A stretch of DNA of 64,000 nt from Erpobdella octoculata (Eukaryota > Annelida > Clitellata > Hirudinida > Erpobdellidae). The notes beneath the pieces are model-generated. The model was given only the letters and a program-made list of their open reading frames with translations. It searched no databases and was not told where the DNA came from. Of this stretch, positions 35,537 through 49,165 are shown one piece after another (position 1 is the first letter of the stretch; the number at the start of each line of letters is the position of its first letter). The DNA is taken from the NCBI GenBank assembly GCA_963978895.1, contig OZ022239.1, forward strand, positions 14,941,938-15,005,937. The letters are read 5' to 3'. The position numbers and the translations under genes are program-made.

Positions 35537-37742
35537 AAACGACAATTTATATAGCACCGTGACCAGCCGGAGCCGCTTAAAGGGCGCTTAGCAGAATTAG
35601 GTCGGTTAATTAATAGAAATATAATTTTAAAAAGTGGGGAAATTTATTAATACAGAAATATAAAGGCAGCTCGAGGGGCACAGCACAGCACTATGAAACG
35701 AATGAACGTTGAAACAAGTGAGTTTTTAAAAGTTTCTTGAAGACAGAAAGTGTTTTCGCGCCTTTAATAGAGCTCCTAGATGAGGGTCCAACAACGCAGA
35801 ATGCGCGATCACCGGCATGAGTGGGACGGAGACATCGAGTGAACTGGATGATCGAAGCCGTTGCCGATTCGGGTCATCTGCGAGGAGTTTGATATGTTTG
35901 CATAGATATTGCGGTGCAAGGTTATGAAGGTATTTAAAGGCGAGAAGACAAAGCTTAAACTGGATGCGTTCATTTACTTTCAATATATGAAGGTCGTCAC
36001 GCAGAACTGGTGTGACTTATATCTACCGACGGAGCAGATAAGTCTTGCCGCTCCGTTGATGACGGCTTGGAGCCGAGAGATCTGGCGCTGAGGCAGTCAA
36101 GCAAAAGCAGCATTACAGTATTCGATGTGCGAGATGACAAAGGACTGAACCAGTAAACGCCTGACAGCTAAATGCAACGATCTCATAACCGATCGAAGCC
36201 GTCGAAGCGCTCCGAAACAGGTTCGCACAACCTTGGTGACAGGCGGGAGCGGTGCAAGACCATTTTCGAATAGAAGGTCAAGGTTGCGTACAAGGCCAGC
36301 TGGCTGTATAAAGTCACCACCAACGTCAAGTGGAAAGTTGTCGAATTGATTCATCTGTCGATAGGAGGAAAACCAGATTAACTCTTATATGGATTAAATT
36401 GTAGCCGATTAGACTTTATCCAGTCGCAAACCTCGGTGATGCACTCCGTCAACGCACTGCGGAGGCGCTTGTTGCTGACGGCAGATGGTTGACAAAAACC
36501 ATAATCTGTGAATCGTCGGCGTACAAATGATGTAGAAGATCGTATTTCTGGATGATCTTGGCTATGTCGGCAAAGTACAGTATGAAGAGGATAGGTCCAA
36601 GTATGGAGCTCTGTGAAACCCCACAAGTAAATGATGTGGTGGTGGAGACACAACCGGAGTGCCGCACCTGTTGTCGCCTGTCCAGAAGGTACGACGCAAA
36701 CCATTCCAACGCCGTGGATGTGACACCAACAAAAGTATTCAGCCGTTGAACTAAAATTTCATGATCGACCGTGTTGAAAGCAGCAGACATGTCGAGCAAT
36801 GTTCGAGACCGCCGCCGTCGATGGCAGAGAGGATGGCGGACAACACCTGCGTAAGGGCAGTCTCCGTGGAGTGGAACTTTCGGTAGGCAGAATGAAACTC
36901 CGAGAAGAGTTCGCTACACTCAATGTAGCCAACAATATGTCAGGCCACCATCCGTTCCAAAATCTTTGAAAGTACAGGCAAGTTGGGAATTGGACTATAG
37001 TGTGAAACGTCGGATGGATCGAGAGCTGGGATCTTTAAGAAAAGGGTAATAACGGCTGATTTGAAAACTGACGGCAGAGTGCCAGTAACTAGAGAGTTGT
37101 TGAAGTGTGTTGTGATGAAAGTAGGTGCGCATTCTTTCAACAACCACGTTGGAATAGGATCGACATTCGACTGTTTATTAGAAACACGGTTGACAGCAGT
37201 GATAGCGTCACAGACATTGACGGAAGAGAAAATGCGAGCTTCTGCAATGTAGCACAGCACGTAGGAGTCCCGGCCCCGGCGGTAGCTGTCAGTAACCTTT
37301 TTGTTGAAAAACTCGTGGAAACTGTCGGCTTATATTGAGTTATTGGCCGGAGTACAACGACCGAAAATCTTGTCAATGGTACGTCATAGCTTCCGATGCG
37401 CCGACATGCTGGAGTTAATTTTGTTGAGCCAGATGAGTAAATGACACCTGCGAGTCTGACTGAGCCACAGGAAATAGTTGACTCCTCGATTCTCAGTAGT
37501 TGCACTATGGTTGAACTGTCTGAGAAGTCGCTGGGTGACTCGTTTCTCCTACGACACAAATTGTTGAACCATGGGTCCGATGGTCGTTTACGAATTGTGA
37601 CAGTTCTGACAGGAATCAGCAGATCCAGCACGCCGGTGATGACGTCGCCGTAGAGATCACAAAACCTATCGTCATCGAGTGAGCCGAGATGTGCAACATC
37701 ACACTGAGCCAACTCAAAAATAGTTGCCATTATAGCATTTTC
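35537..37742 (-). pseudogene. L2-like LINE, decayed, minus strand
   Basis: GC-richer than its surroundings. In minus-strand order: PVRTVTIRKRPSDPWFNN (endonuclease/RT linker), NVDPIPTWLLKECAPTFI, FNNSLVTGTLPSVFKSAVIT, LSKILERMVA, AAFNTVDHEILVQRLN, WFASYLLDRRQQVRHSG, FTCGVSQSSILGPILFILYF, catalytic HLYADDSQIMVF, FPLDVGGDFIQPAGLVRNLD, SFVISHIEYCNAAFA and FKLCLLAFKYLHNLAPQYL. The 3' end has GCTATATAAATTGTCGTTTT before the AAT array, as L2 elements do. The catalytic YADD is kept but frameshifts separate the pieces; the 5' end and endonuclease are missing. Confidence 0.85.
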
Positions 37743-37761
37743 CTATTGGAAAATGCTATAA
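37730..37761. repeat. 32-bp hairpin at the LINE boundary
   Basis: TTATAGCATTTTCC, loop TATT, then GGAAAATGCTATAA: a perfect 14-bp stem exactly at the 5' truncation point of the minus-strand LINE. Confidence 0.85.
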
Positions 37762-37855
37762 TGTCAACTAATTTTAAAAACCTTTATTTAAAAAGCATGA
37801 TCAATAACACATAGTTTAAATCTATAATAAAACAAAATAAAAATTATTTTTTCAG

Positions 37856-38192
37856 GTTTTCGTGGATCAACTGTTTTATGGCAAATGAGTTTATATCTAA
37901 TGCCATAAGAGTTGATAGTTCCACAAAGGCTGATGTGATGAAAGTTTCAAACAATATACTATTTTTGCTGAATGAAAAATTAACATTCATTGGAGACAGC
38001 GACACCCCGATATATTATAACAACACTGACAAATCTGTCAAAGAATTGGTGCAAAATCTGCGAAATGTATACGAAGTCAATTCTCCAAACTTACTCTTTG
38101 TTACAGCCAGAGCAATAGAAACTTTGGAAAAGCTTTTAATGTTAAGTCCGACTGTTAGCACCACTAATTTTTATTTTGCTCTACTATTCTAA
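37856..38192 (+). CDS. possible host-gene exon, unknown family
   Basis: A good acceptor (TTATTTTTTCAG, ending 37855) precedes an open frame reading FSWINCFMANEFISNAIRVD, VMKVSNNILFLLNEKLTFIG and LVQNLRNVYEVNSPNLLFVT, up to ARAIETLEKLLML. It looks like helical, non-repetitive protein. A donor is not certain (GTTAAG at about 38147 is one choice). It may belong with the exons at 42343-42729, but the codon phase of that choice does not join directly. Family not recognised. Confidence 0.4.
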
Positions 38193-38860
38193 GTACATAA
38201 AACAGGTGAAGCCAACTTAATAATAAAAGAAAATGGGTCAAATTAAAATCATGCAAAACATTAAAATAAATAATGGATCATCAATTTAAATTTACTTGTC
38301 TTGTATCAAATAGCTATTAACATATTTATTTTGATAATGATATAATCGGGGAATAAGCTATTATTTTGGACAAGCTTGTCTTTGTTGAGTTTAGGCCAAT
38401 ATTTCTTTGGACAACATCCCTTCGGACATTAATTTCAGGAATCTTTTTGTACAAAAACTTCTAACAATATCCCCACACATTATTTATGTAATAATGTGTT
38501 CATTTCAATATTTAGTTACTAAATAATTGCATATGTTTAGAATAATACCGGATATCTGCTAATAGAATTATAACTACACTTAAAAATTTATTTAACCAAT
38601 TTTGAAAGATGGCAAAGAAGCATCTATTTAAATGTCGGAAGTCATAATTTTAACATCGGGAGCTTTTAACAAGTCTATTAGACAAAAACTTTAGTTGATT
38701 ACGCATCTCAACAGATAAGAAACTGTATTCCGTTTTTAAGGCGTTCCGTGACTTCTCTATGTTTTGTGTGATTATGAAGATCGCAACACATGAGACTATC
38801 TGCATGGCATTGCACACCTATTTGTTTAGAAAAATTTATTACGATCAGTTGTCGATATTA

Positions 38861-38927
<67 letters not shown>

Positions 38928-38940
38928 TATATATAAATTA

Positions 38941-38990
<50 letters not shown>

Positions 38991-40017
38991 ATTTAAAGTC
39001 TTTACTGCAGGCTACAAATGAGTTAATTGATAAAGTTGGTCTATCTTCATTATTGATTTTTTTAGTTTTATTGCCACAAAGAAAGCTCAGAACTCAAAAA
39101 CCTTGGACCAAAAATAGTCATGCATGAAATTTTTTTCTAAAACCTACTACTTCATTATTTTATATAGATACAACAATTTTTGAGTCACTTCTTTATGATA
39201 GATTTTTTTCAATTTTTTAGATGATTTTGTTTGAAGACAATGCAATATTCAATAACTAGTTTTGCAACAACAACAAATAAAATAAAAATGTAAAAATATT
39301 GATTTTAAAATTTTAGTTTTATTAAAATAAAAGCATTTGGTTTCAAAAAATTGGTTTTCTATATTGTTCATTTGTTTATAATAAAGTTTTGAAATATAAA
39401 ACAAGTTAATTTAAAAGAAAATAATTTGGCTACCATAAGCTCCCCGCTCGAAAAAAATCCTGTTTACGGACCTAAATGCTACTAATTATTCTGTCGTGAT
39501 ATGCAAGTACCAAACGAAACAATTATGGATAGGATTTTGTTAAATATAAAATATAACGAAAATAACACAAAATCGAATATTTAAAAAAAGTTCATATGAT
39601 ATATATTGATGGTCTTAAATTTATAGTTATGTCGTTTTATATTTAGATTTTGGAAGAATCTCTTTTTAAGTCCTTAGAAAAAAGAAAAACTGAGTTTTTT
39701 CAATTGCTGATAAGTGAGAAAAATTTCTGTCTTATTAATTTGAACTTAATTAACAAAGATCAAATTAGTTAAATAAAGGGTGGAACAAGTTAGTCGTAAA
39801 AACAAATTTTTTTCACAAATTCTTAATTTATTTCAAGATTCGCCGGCTTTTCATTTATTGCAAATTTTTTCTTTTAAAACGAATTTTTTTGAATTTATAT
39901 ATATGCAAACATTTATTTAAATGTAATTTATTTGTTTTTCTTTACAGCATAAATAATTATATTTGCTAAATATTTTTTTTTAATTTTAATAAAATGCATT
40001 GTCATGAGGAGTGAGCC
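38193..40017. other. AT-rich intergenic or intronic sequence with a microsatellite
   Basis: (TTA)n followed by (TA)n at 38861-38985. A dispersed sequence around 39840 (GATTCGCCGGCTTTTCATTT) recurs in diverged form near 63672, so a repeat family of unknown class is shared. No coding segment recognised. Confidence 0.45.
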
Positions 40018-40560
40018 TATGGGTCTGTCATTAAAGTACATCGCGTCCCAGGCTTAGGAGGGGGCTTTAAGAAAGTGTGACAGTTTATGACAGGGGAGAG
40101 GTTACAGATCCTTTGTGACGTCACACATTTTTTAATTTTATTTGTGTATCATTATTAACCTACTTTTTGGAGATATACCGTCTGAAATTGACTGTGAAGA
40201 TTAACTTTTCGTTGTGATGGATATTTTGACAGAAGATGAGATACGCGTGGAATTTGAGATGTTCTTCATAATAATATTTATTTATTGAACATCCGAAAAC
40301 TGCAGAAGTTTAAAAATAAACGAGTTAGTTGGTCTTGTAAGTCTATGAAATTACCACCACCATAAATTAAAGACAGTTTAAATAGTATTTTTTTTATTCA
40401 ATTTTAATTTAATAGTTGATTTTATTTTTGAGCAATTTTTTAATTCGAAAGTGTGACGTACTTAAAGGGGATCTATGATTTGTGACAGATTAAGACAAGG
40501 GAAAAAGAGGGAGGTAAAATTATCAAAAAAAGCGTAACATACTTTATGGACGGCTCCTAT
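40018..40560. mobile_element. MITE, 'GTCCATAAAGTA' type
   Basis: The left end GGGTCTGTCATTAAAGTACA and the right end, inverted, GGAGCCGTCCATAAAGTATG are similar, and both sides sit in CCTAT-like sequence. A GTGACAGTTTATGACA/GTGACAGATTAAGACA pair lies inside. This end type is common in invertebrate MITEs; the superfamily is not certain. Confidence 0.5.
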
Positions 40561-41052
40561 ACTTCAAATTTCAACTGGATAGGATATCGGGAAGTTAGTT
40601 AATTTTCTTTTTCAAGGTTTGCAAACATTCAAGTAATCAAGCAAGCATTTTTCGAACATTTTTAAATTTTAATATGTTGCATTGTCATAAAAAATGAGGC
40701 TATATTTACAATTTCAGCTCGATTGGATGACGGGAAGTTATTTAATTTTTATTTTAAAGGTTTGCAAACATTCAAGCAAGCAAGCAAGCACGACCGGCGG
40801 TGAAGTTAATATAAGAAATTTAAAAATAATTTCAGCTAAAGTAGAGTTTAACAACTTTGAACAGGTTTCGAGCAAAAAATTTCAAGCGAGGTACTGAGAA
40901 TAACAGGAATAAGCTATTTCATGTCGCAACTGGAAATGATCATAAAAAGTAATAAAAACAATCATTTTAAATTACATCTTATGACAATTAAAATTTTAGA
41001 AATAAGGAATAATTTATCTTCCAGGCTGGTTAGTATTGTTTTTTAGATTCTA
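40561..41052. repeat. duplicated AAGCAAGCAAGC-associated segment
   Basis: GGTTTGCAAACATTCAAG occurs at about 40617 and 40759, each following a CGGGAAGTTA...TTTAATTTT stretch and each leading into CAAGCAAGCA. A ~140-bp diverged direct repeat; no gene. Confidence 0.5.
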
Positions 41053-42306
41053 GGACTGTTCATCAAAGGACGATTCATCAAAGGACTGTTCATCAAAGAC
41101 TATTCATCAAGGGACTATTCATGAAAGGACTATTCATCAATGGACTATTCATCAAGAAGACGGTTCATCATAAGGACTGTTCATCTAATGTCTTTTCATC
41201 CAGCGGACTATTCATCAAAAAATTTAATAAAATTGTTTAAGATGTTATTTTCAACCAAAATATGTTACCAAAATGTAGGGCAATATATATCAAGTTTACA
41301 GTGCAACTCTGCTTGCATCCAAATACTTTATTCTTTATAATAGAACTAGCGAGGTATCTTGTGTTGCCCGGGGTTTTTAGAGGGTTTTCGGTCGTTTTAC
41401 TCTCTCGCTCCCGTTTTCTTCCCCGCTTGCTCTTTCAAAGATACTTTTGCCTCGAGGAATCAGCAAGTTTGTAGAAGACATGGTTGTATTATACAACAAT
41501 TTTATTTGTCACATACAGTAAATAAATAACTGGACAAGAAATAACGTCAAGATCTTAAGATCAAACAAGCAAAAGACAATTGAATAATAAGTTTTAAAAA
41601 ACTGCTTTCAACTGTTCGTACAAACTGTAAGCATATACACACTCAAACAGCCAGATACCATACACCTCAAAACATCACTAACACCCGGTATACCACTTCT
41701 GCCACACTTCAAAGAGACGAACACGCTCGCTTTAGCGAGGTCAGGAAAGGTCATTTCAAAGAGACGCTTACGCTCGTCCGGATCGTCGATAAATCAACCA
41801 GACTCAGATTTCATGCAAACTTCAAATAAAAACTAAATACATTGGAACTCATTTAATTGATATAAAAAACCTATTTTGTTTTTTTTAATAAAAGTTGCGG
41901 TAGCGAATAGCGCTGAGAACAGCTAAAAAATGTAGTGGCGCTGTTATCAACGATCTTGTCAGCCAATAGTACCGCTCTTAACAACCCTGGCTGCCATCAC
42001 TATTTTTTTAAAATTACTGATATGTTTGAAATTTTATTTTATCAAAGATGAAGAACTGTCTTTTAAAAATACATCAAATTACTTTACGCTGAAAATATCT
42101 TGGGTATATATTGATAAAGGTTGCTGAGTGGCTTCAAAATTTGATGAATAATCTTCTTGATGAATAGTCCTTAGATGAACAGTCCTTATGATGAACCGTC
42201 CTCTTGATGAATAGTCCTTCTATGAATAGTCTCTTGATGAATAGTCCCTTGATGAATAGTCCTTGATGAACAGTCCCTTGATGAATCGTCCTTTAATGAA
42301 AAGTCC
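41053..42306. mobile_element. foldback-like element with TTCATCAA-repeat arms
   Basis: The left arm (41053-41226) is tandem GGACTGTTCATCAAA units of 13-17 bp; the right arm (42143-42306) is the complement, GATGAATAGTCC units. Inverted arms made of tandem repeats define foldback-type elements. The ~900-bp middle contains an H2 Helitron end and no transposase. I found no clear target duplication. Confidence 0.65.
41346..41440 (-). mobile_element. Helitron family H2, copy f (3' tip)
   Basis: CTAGCGAGGTATCTTGTGTT then GCCCGGGGTTTTTAGAGGGT and a CTCTCGCTCCCG segment: the H2 3' end in minus orientation, inside the foldback-like element, truncated after about 95 bp. Confidence 0.65.
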
Positions 42307-42342
42307 GCATACCGTTTTTAAATGCTTTTGATAATTATTTAG

Positions 42343-42512
42343 TATTGGAAGAAATAAAACATAATTGTAAGAAAATTTCGGAGGAGAAAAATCTTTTACT
42401 GCGGAACTTCAAAACGACTGAGAATTACATGAAGGACAGGATATCAAATATCAACATAGAACTTGGATCAAACATAGTGCCATTTCCACAAATGTCGAAT
42501 TTTTTTGATTCG
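42343..42512 (+). CDS. possible penultimate exon, coiled-coil protein
   Basis: Acceptor ATTATTTAG (to 42342) and a strong donor GTGAGT (42513-42518) bound LEEIKHNCKKISEEKNLLLR, then NFKTTENYMKDRISNINIEL and NIVPFPQMSNFFDS. It looks like a charged coiled-coil followed by a loop. It joins in frame (phase 0) to 42649-42729 across a 136-bp intron, so together these are the C-terminal 82 residues of a protein. Family not recognised. Confidence 0.55.
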
Positions 42513-42648
42513 GTGAGTTTTTTTTGCCTTTGTCAAGTCAAAATAAGTAAGATTTGGATGTACATGACAGTTTGTATAAGTCGACAATTCAGTATTTGTT
42601 ATTGATAATAATATAAATTATTATTATTAACTTTTTGTTATTTTTCAG

Positions 42649-42729
42649 CTTGACATTGTAGATCCGATTATAGAAAGTGCAGAACAAAATTATAAAACTG
42701 CTATTGGTATTCATAGCCAAGTTAGATAA
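42649..42729 (+). CDS. possible terminal exon of the same gene
   Basis: The acceptor TTATTTTTCAG ends at 42648. The exon encodes LDIVDPIIESAEQNYKTAIG then IHSQVR and a stop at 42727-42729. The phase agrees with the exon at 42343-42512. A downstream AATAAA-type signal is not clear. Confidence 0.5.
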   Translation, partial: LDIVDPIIESAEQNYKTAIGIHSQVR

Positions 42730-43157
42730 GTTTATTTTTATTGTAAACTTATTTAAGAATTTAATATATTTAATATTTTTATATACTAGCAATATACATT
42801 GGTTGTAATTTAATATGATAATTCAATTCAATTGTAGTTACTCAATCATGTCTTTATCTTTAATTTAAACTGATTTTTAGCAGATATTTAATTATTGTAA
42901 AATATAAATTTGTTCAATTTTGTTTATCAAAAAGATGAAAGATTTGTTTCAAGTCATAATGAAAGAATTCATGATAAAGATCAAAAATATGACACAAGGT
43001 ATTCTGTCGTTTTTCATATAAACAAATGTTTGAGTAAGCTGAAAGGTTTTCGAAAGTCACCACGAGGTTACGGGACAAATGTTCATACCCCCTTAGCAGG
43101 GACGTCATTTCAGCTAAACCTTGGGAGGGAAAACATGTTAAAAGGGCTATTACGTTC
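42730..43157. other. no gene recognised
   Basis: Contains an open stretch (FVYQKDERFVSSHNERIHD and on) of about 75 codons ending in a TA array, with no recognisable domain, and a possible hAT end CAGGGACGTCATTTCAGC at 43099 whose partner I could not find. Confidence 0.3.
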
Positions 43158-43465
<308 letters not shown>

Positions 43466-43565
43466 TAGTTATAAAATAGACTTATCTAAGTTAAATTTTT
43501 TTATTATCATTCAATAAGCTACAAAACCATTCTAATGTACCCGGAATACAATTTGACGATATTAT

Positions 43566-43599
<34 letters not shown>

Positions 43600-43744
43600 C
43601 AAAACTGGACCGAAGTACAAGCAGTAAAACAAATTGGGTGGCTTAAACGAAACCGGGGAGGGGGCTGACGAATGGAAAGCTTGGGCCCCGGTTCCTTAGC
43701 TTGTTACATCTCTAAGTCGGAGGTACTTTTTCCAATGGCAAAAA
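43466..43744. other. short unique block with a small TA tract
   Basis: (TA)n at 43570-43598, then CCGGGGAGGGGGCTGACGAA and GGGCCCCGGTTCCTTAGC, a GC-rich stretch resembling a DNA-transposon end without a visible partner. Confidence 0.3.
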
Positions 43745-44192
43745 ATTACAAACGGGTGCTCACTTCAATCTTAAGGGAAACCCATTTCAATAACAGGGGG
43801 CTCACTTCAATTTTATGGGGGTTCACGTCAATTTTTTGAGACCCCTTCATCAACCTTATGGGGCTAACTTCAACGCCAAGGGGCTTATTTCAACACCAGG
43901 AGAGCTTACTTCAAAATCAGGAAACCCGATTCAATGTTAATTGTTAAGGAAACCAACTTCAACCTTATTGGGGCCCAATTCGACTTTTTGGTAATTTTTT
44001 CCTGCCTTATGGAACCTACTTCAATGCCAGGAAAACTCAATTCAAAATCAGGATACCTATTTCAATGTGAAGAGACTTTCTTCAATCTTATTGAGGCCCA
44101 CTTCGATATTTTGGGAAAGGTTTTTCTACCTTATGGGAACCTTTTTTTGTAATCTTTTAAAGCCCACTTTAATGAGGAGCTCATTTTAAAGT
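43745..44192. repeat. degenerate ~30-bp minisatellite
   Basis: About fifteen imperfect units built on CTTCAA followed by a TATGGGG/CAGGGGG-like segment and CCCA (for example ACTTCAATTTTATGGGGGTT). No open frame of interest. Confidence 0.65.
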
Positions 44193-44545
44193 CAGGGAGG
44201 TAGAGGTGTGCACGGTAGTGAGGACAGTGGAAATACCGTGGATTTTGCGGTATTACCGCGGAAATGGGAACGAATGAGGTGGGGATACCGTGGTAATGGG
44301 GATGAAGTTGCGGGCTTATCGCGGGGATGGAAACAAACGCTGCGGGACTACCGCAGGGATGGGGACGAATTTTTGCGGTATCACCGCAAAAATAAAACAG
44401 GTATTCTTTAAAATAAAATTTATTCCAATTAACCGAAAATGTGTTGAGTCATACATATCATTGTTTATGTTTTTTAATCGTTGCAACGCGCCGTTGTTTT
44501 ATCGCTGATATTGAGTTACCGAAGGTTTTATTTGCATTATTTGTT

Positions 44546-44742
44546 AAATTTCCGAAGTCGTTTGAATTTTTATTTAAATATGAAAAAGGTTGAAATTTCC
44601 GAAGTCGTAGTTCGAATTTTTATTTAAATATGGAAAAGGTTGAAATTTCCGAAGTCGTTTGAATTTTTATTTAAATATGGAAAAGGTTGAAATTTCCGAA
44701 GTCGTAGTTCGAATTTTTATTTAAATATGGAAAAGGTTGAAA
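44546..44742. repeat. ~50-bp tandem repeat, four copies
   Basis: Units AAATTTCCGAAGTCG(TAGTTCG or TTTG)AATTTTTATTTAAATATGG alternate between a longer and a shorter form, suggesting a dimeric ~98-bp higher-order unit. Confidence 0.85.
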
Positions 44743-45278
44743 GGCAATACCGAAGATCCTGTCGTTGTTGAATATTCAGCTCCGCCCCCAGGCTGAGATT
44801 ATTTTATTAAAAATATTTAGCTCCACCTATTTTATTAATAATATTTAGCCCCGCCTAAACGTTTATTTGGCGCTTATTGTATAATGTAATCTGTTTAGTT
44901 TTATAATATACATGTATATATTTTTAAATTATATAAATTGTATTATAAAAATTTAAGATTATGTCAGCATAGACAAAAGCGCAATTAATATCTCATCGAC
45001 TACCTTCGTTAATGATATGGTCATATGCTAGGCAGTTTCTTATCTACTACTCCAGGGCTCGAAATGTACTGGAACGGGCCGGAACGCCGTTCCGGTTCTG
45101 GATATTTTTTTTTCAATCGTTCCGTTTTGTCAATTTTTCTAGGAGCGCTACGGAACGCCGTTCCGGTTCGTCCTTTAAATAAATTCAAAATATAAAGTTA
45201 TTATGTTTTAATTTTGCAACTTCGGTTTTAATTCTGGCCTAATTATGATTTTAATAAATCGACTAATGTAATGCATAG

Positions 45279-45791
45279 AACAATCTGCTGGAAAATGTAA
45301 AGATTTTAGATTCGAAAAACTGGCCAACAGATTTTCTTGGTGAAGTTGACATTAATTACGGAGTCAATAACGTTCGTCAACTATGTGAACAATTTCATTT
45401 GGATGAAACTAATATTATAAGAGGTTTCAGATACTACAAATTAAATAAAGAAAATGGTGAATACGAGGTACCTGAAGATTTGCAGCCTCTTTACAAAGCC
45501 GTTGCAACTATACCAGTTTCTACCAGTGAATGTGAACGAAAATTCAGTTCCATAAATGAGATTGTTTCACCGCTTCGAGCATCTTTAAACACTGAAACTA
45601 CAGCGGCATTGTTGTTTATTGATAGCGTTGGGCCACCGTTGTCACGATTTAACGCACAAATTTATGTAAAATCATGGCTGAGCAAGGGATGTGATTCGGC
45701 TGACGACACTAACAGTGGTAAAAGCAAAAAAAAAGGAAGACGAAACTTACAAGTTATTGTGGGATTTACTGGATTAATTAATTTGAATTAG
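45279..45791 (+). pseudogene. hAT transposase C-terminal exon (KIAA1586/ZNF862 type)
   Basis: The frame runs NNLLENVKILDSKNWPTDFL, GVNNVRQLCEQFHLDE, VPEDLQPLYKAVATIPVSTS, ECERKFSSINEIVSPLRASL and FIDSVGPPLSRFNAQIYVKS, ending near GLINLN with a stop. IPVS-S-CER-FS--N-I----R is the hAT dimerisation signature of this subfamily. A possible acceptor TGCATAG precedes it at 45278. The N-terminal DNA-binding and catalytic parts are missing, so the host element is a deletion derivative. Confidence 0.85.
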
Positions 45792-45867
45792 TTAACAAAA
45801 ATACATTTATGACATTTATATATAAGCAATTTAAATGATTGATTTTAATTCTATTACACACACGCAC

Positions 45868-45884
<17 letters not shown>

Positions 45885-45957
<73 letters not shown>
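45885..45957. repeat. (TA)n array
   Basis: About 35 TA units after an (AC)n tract, ending just before Helitron H1-D. Confidence 0.97.
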
Positions 45958-45962
<5 letters not shown>

Positions 45963-45970
45963 AATATATA

Positions 45971-47721
<1,751 letters not shown>

Positions 47722-47887
47722 GATACGACATTCATTTACAGTTATTAATATTATAATGTTTTTTTATTGTTGTGTTGTGATGTTCTACTTTTGTAATTGA
47801 AATTATATGTTTTTGACAAAAAATTGAAACTTCCAAACTTATTTCAATTATTTTTTTAAAATTAATTTTTTAATTACATAATATCGA

Positions 47888-48919
47888 CAGAGGCGTGGAT
47901 TCAGCAAAATGTTGAGGAGGGCAAAGATTGTTTATCTTAAACCCAGAGAATCTTCAAACAAAAATGACCATCCAAATATACATTTGCATGTTGTCTTTTC
48001 ATGTAAATCATTTAATTAGTTAAAAAAACAGTTTAAAAAAGTCAACTTTTATTTAAAATTGAATGCAGACAAAAAGCGTTTAAATTATGAATGTAACAAA
48101 GGGTATCGACGTTCTTTCATTTTTACAAAATTGTTTACTGAATCATAAAGATAAAATAGACTAAGGGTACTAAAACATTGAAAAATAATAGCAGAGATTT
48201 AAGTAACTAGATATTAATCAATAAGTATGATAAATACTGCTTTCATCAACTAATCTAAATACTCAATCGTGTGTGAGCTAATAAAAATAATTTAAAATGA
48301 ATTAGAAAAATCTTGGTGAGAGAGCTCAAGCAACCGGGTAGGATAAGAATATGCTAATTGTTCCTCAAGCTATGACAGATACACGAGTCTAAATTTCATA
48401 CGAGTTTGATCGGATGGACCGAAAGCAATCAATCCATTAAATTTCTATAGCGCTATTTCCTTGCCGTTCAACAGCGCTTGGACACGAACTTATTAAACAG
48501 ATAAGTTTTAGTGAGAGAAGTAGATTTAGTAGATTTAGTACTAATAGAAGTAGGAAGAAAGTTCCAGAAAAAAGGACCAAAGTAGGAAAAAGAGCGTTTA
48601 GCAAAAGAAAGCTGAACAGAAAAAAAGAGTGGAAAAGAGCAATTTTTAATTTTAAACATTAGTAAGCAAATTTAAAAAATCACCCTAAGAGGAAGCCAGA
48701 GAAGAAGAAAAAGAGATGGAGAGATATGAGAAAAGTAAGAGGGGCGAGAAACTAAACACTAAAAAATTGAAAAATAATTGCCGTAGATTATAAGTAATAT
48801 AATTCAAAAACTATGATAAATACTCATTCATGGGTTAGCTAGAAAAGATATTTTTCTATTTGGTGGAAAAATCTTGAGGGGGCCATGGCCTCCTCAGCCT
48901 CCCCCAATTCACGCTTCTG
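47888..48919. mobile_element. 1.03-kb hAT MITE with perfect 8-bp TSD
   Basis: The left end CAGAGGCGTGGATTCAGC and the right end, inverted, CAGAAGCGTGAATTGGGG are terminal repeats. AATATCGA is present on both sides (47880-47887, 48920-48927). It sits inside the 45053 hAT element and contains a LINE fragment. Confidence 0.9.
48465..48662 (-). pseudogene. LINE C-terminal fragment captured in a hAT MITE
   Basis: On the minus strand FAKRSFSYFGPFFWNFLPTS, then STSLTKTYLFNKF, recalls the last residues of L2/CR1 ORF2 (RSFS--GP-LWN-LP-S-R-S-SL--FK--LKTYLF). The minus-strand end AAATAGCGCTATAGAAATTT resembles the LINE 3' end at 35545. Probably an insertion into the MITE. Confidence 0.6.
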
Positions 48920-49165
48920 AATATCGACCTTCCAAAATTCAATTTATATTCTCAAATGAGTTGAATTAATTTAAATTCAAGCAATAACGGCGTAATGACG
49001 TAATAAAGATGAAAGTGGATCGTTTTGAATTTCCAAAAAGGTTTTAAAAAAAATAACAGAAAACGGCATATTAATTTATTGAAGCATATAAAATTTCCAC
49101 CGGTAATTTTTTTTTAATCGGCGTTCCGGTTCGTGAAATTTTCCATTTCGAGCACTGTACTACTC

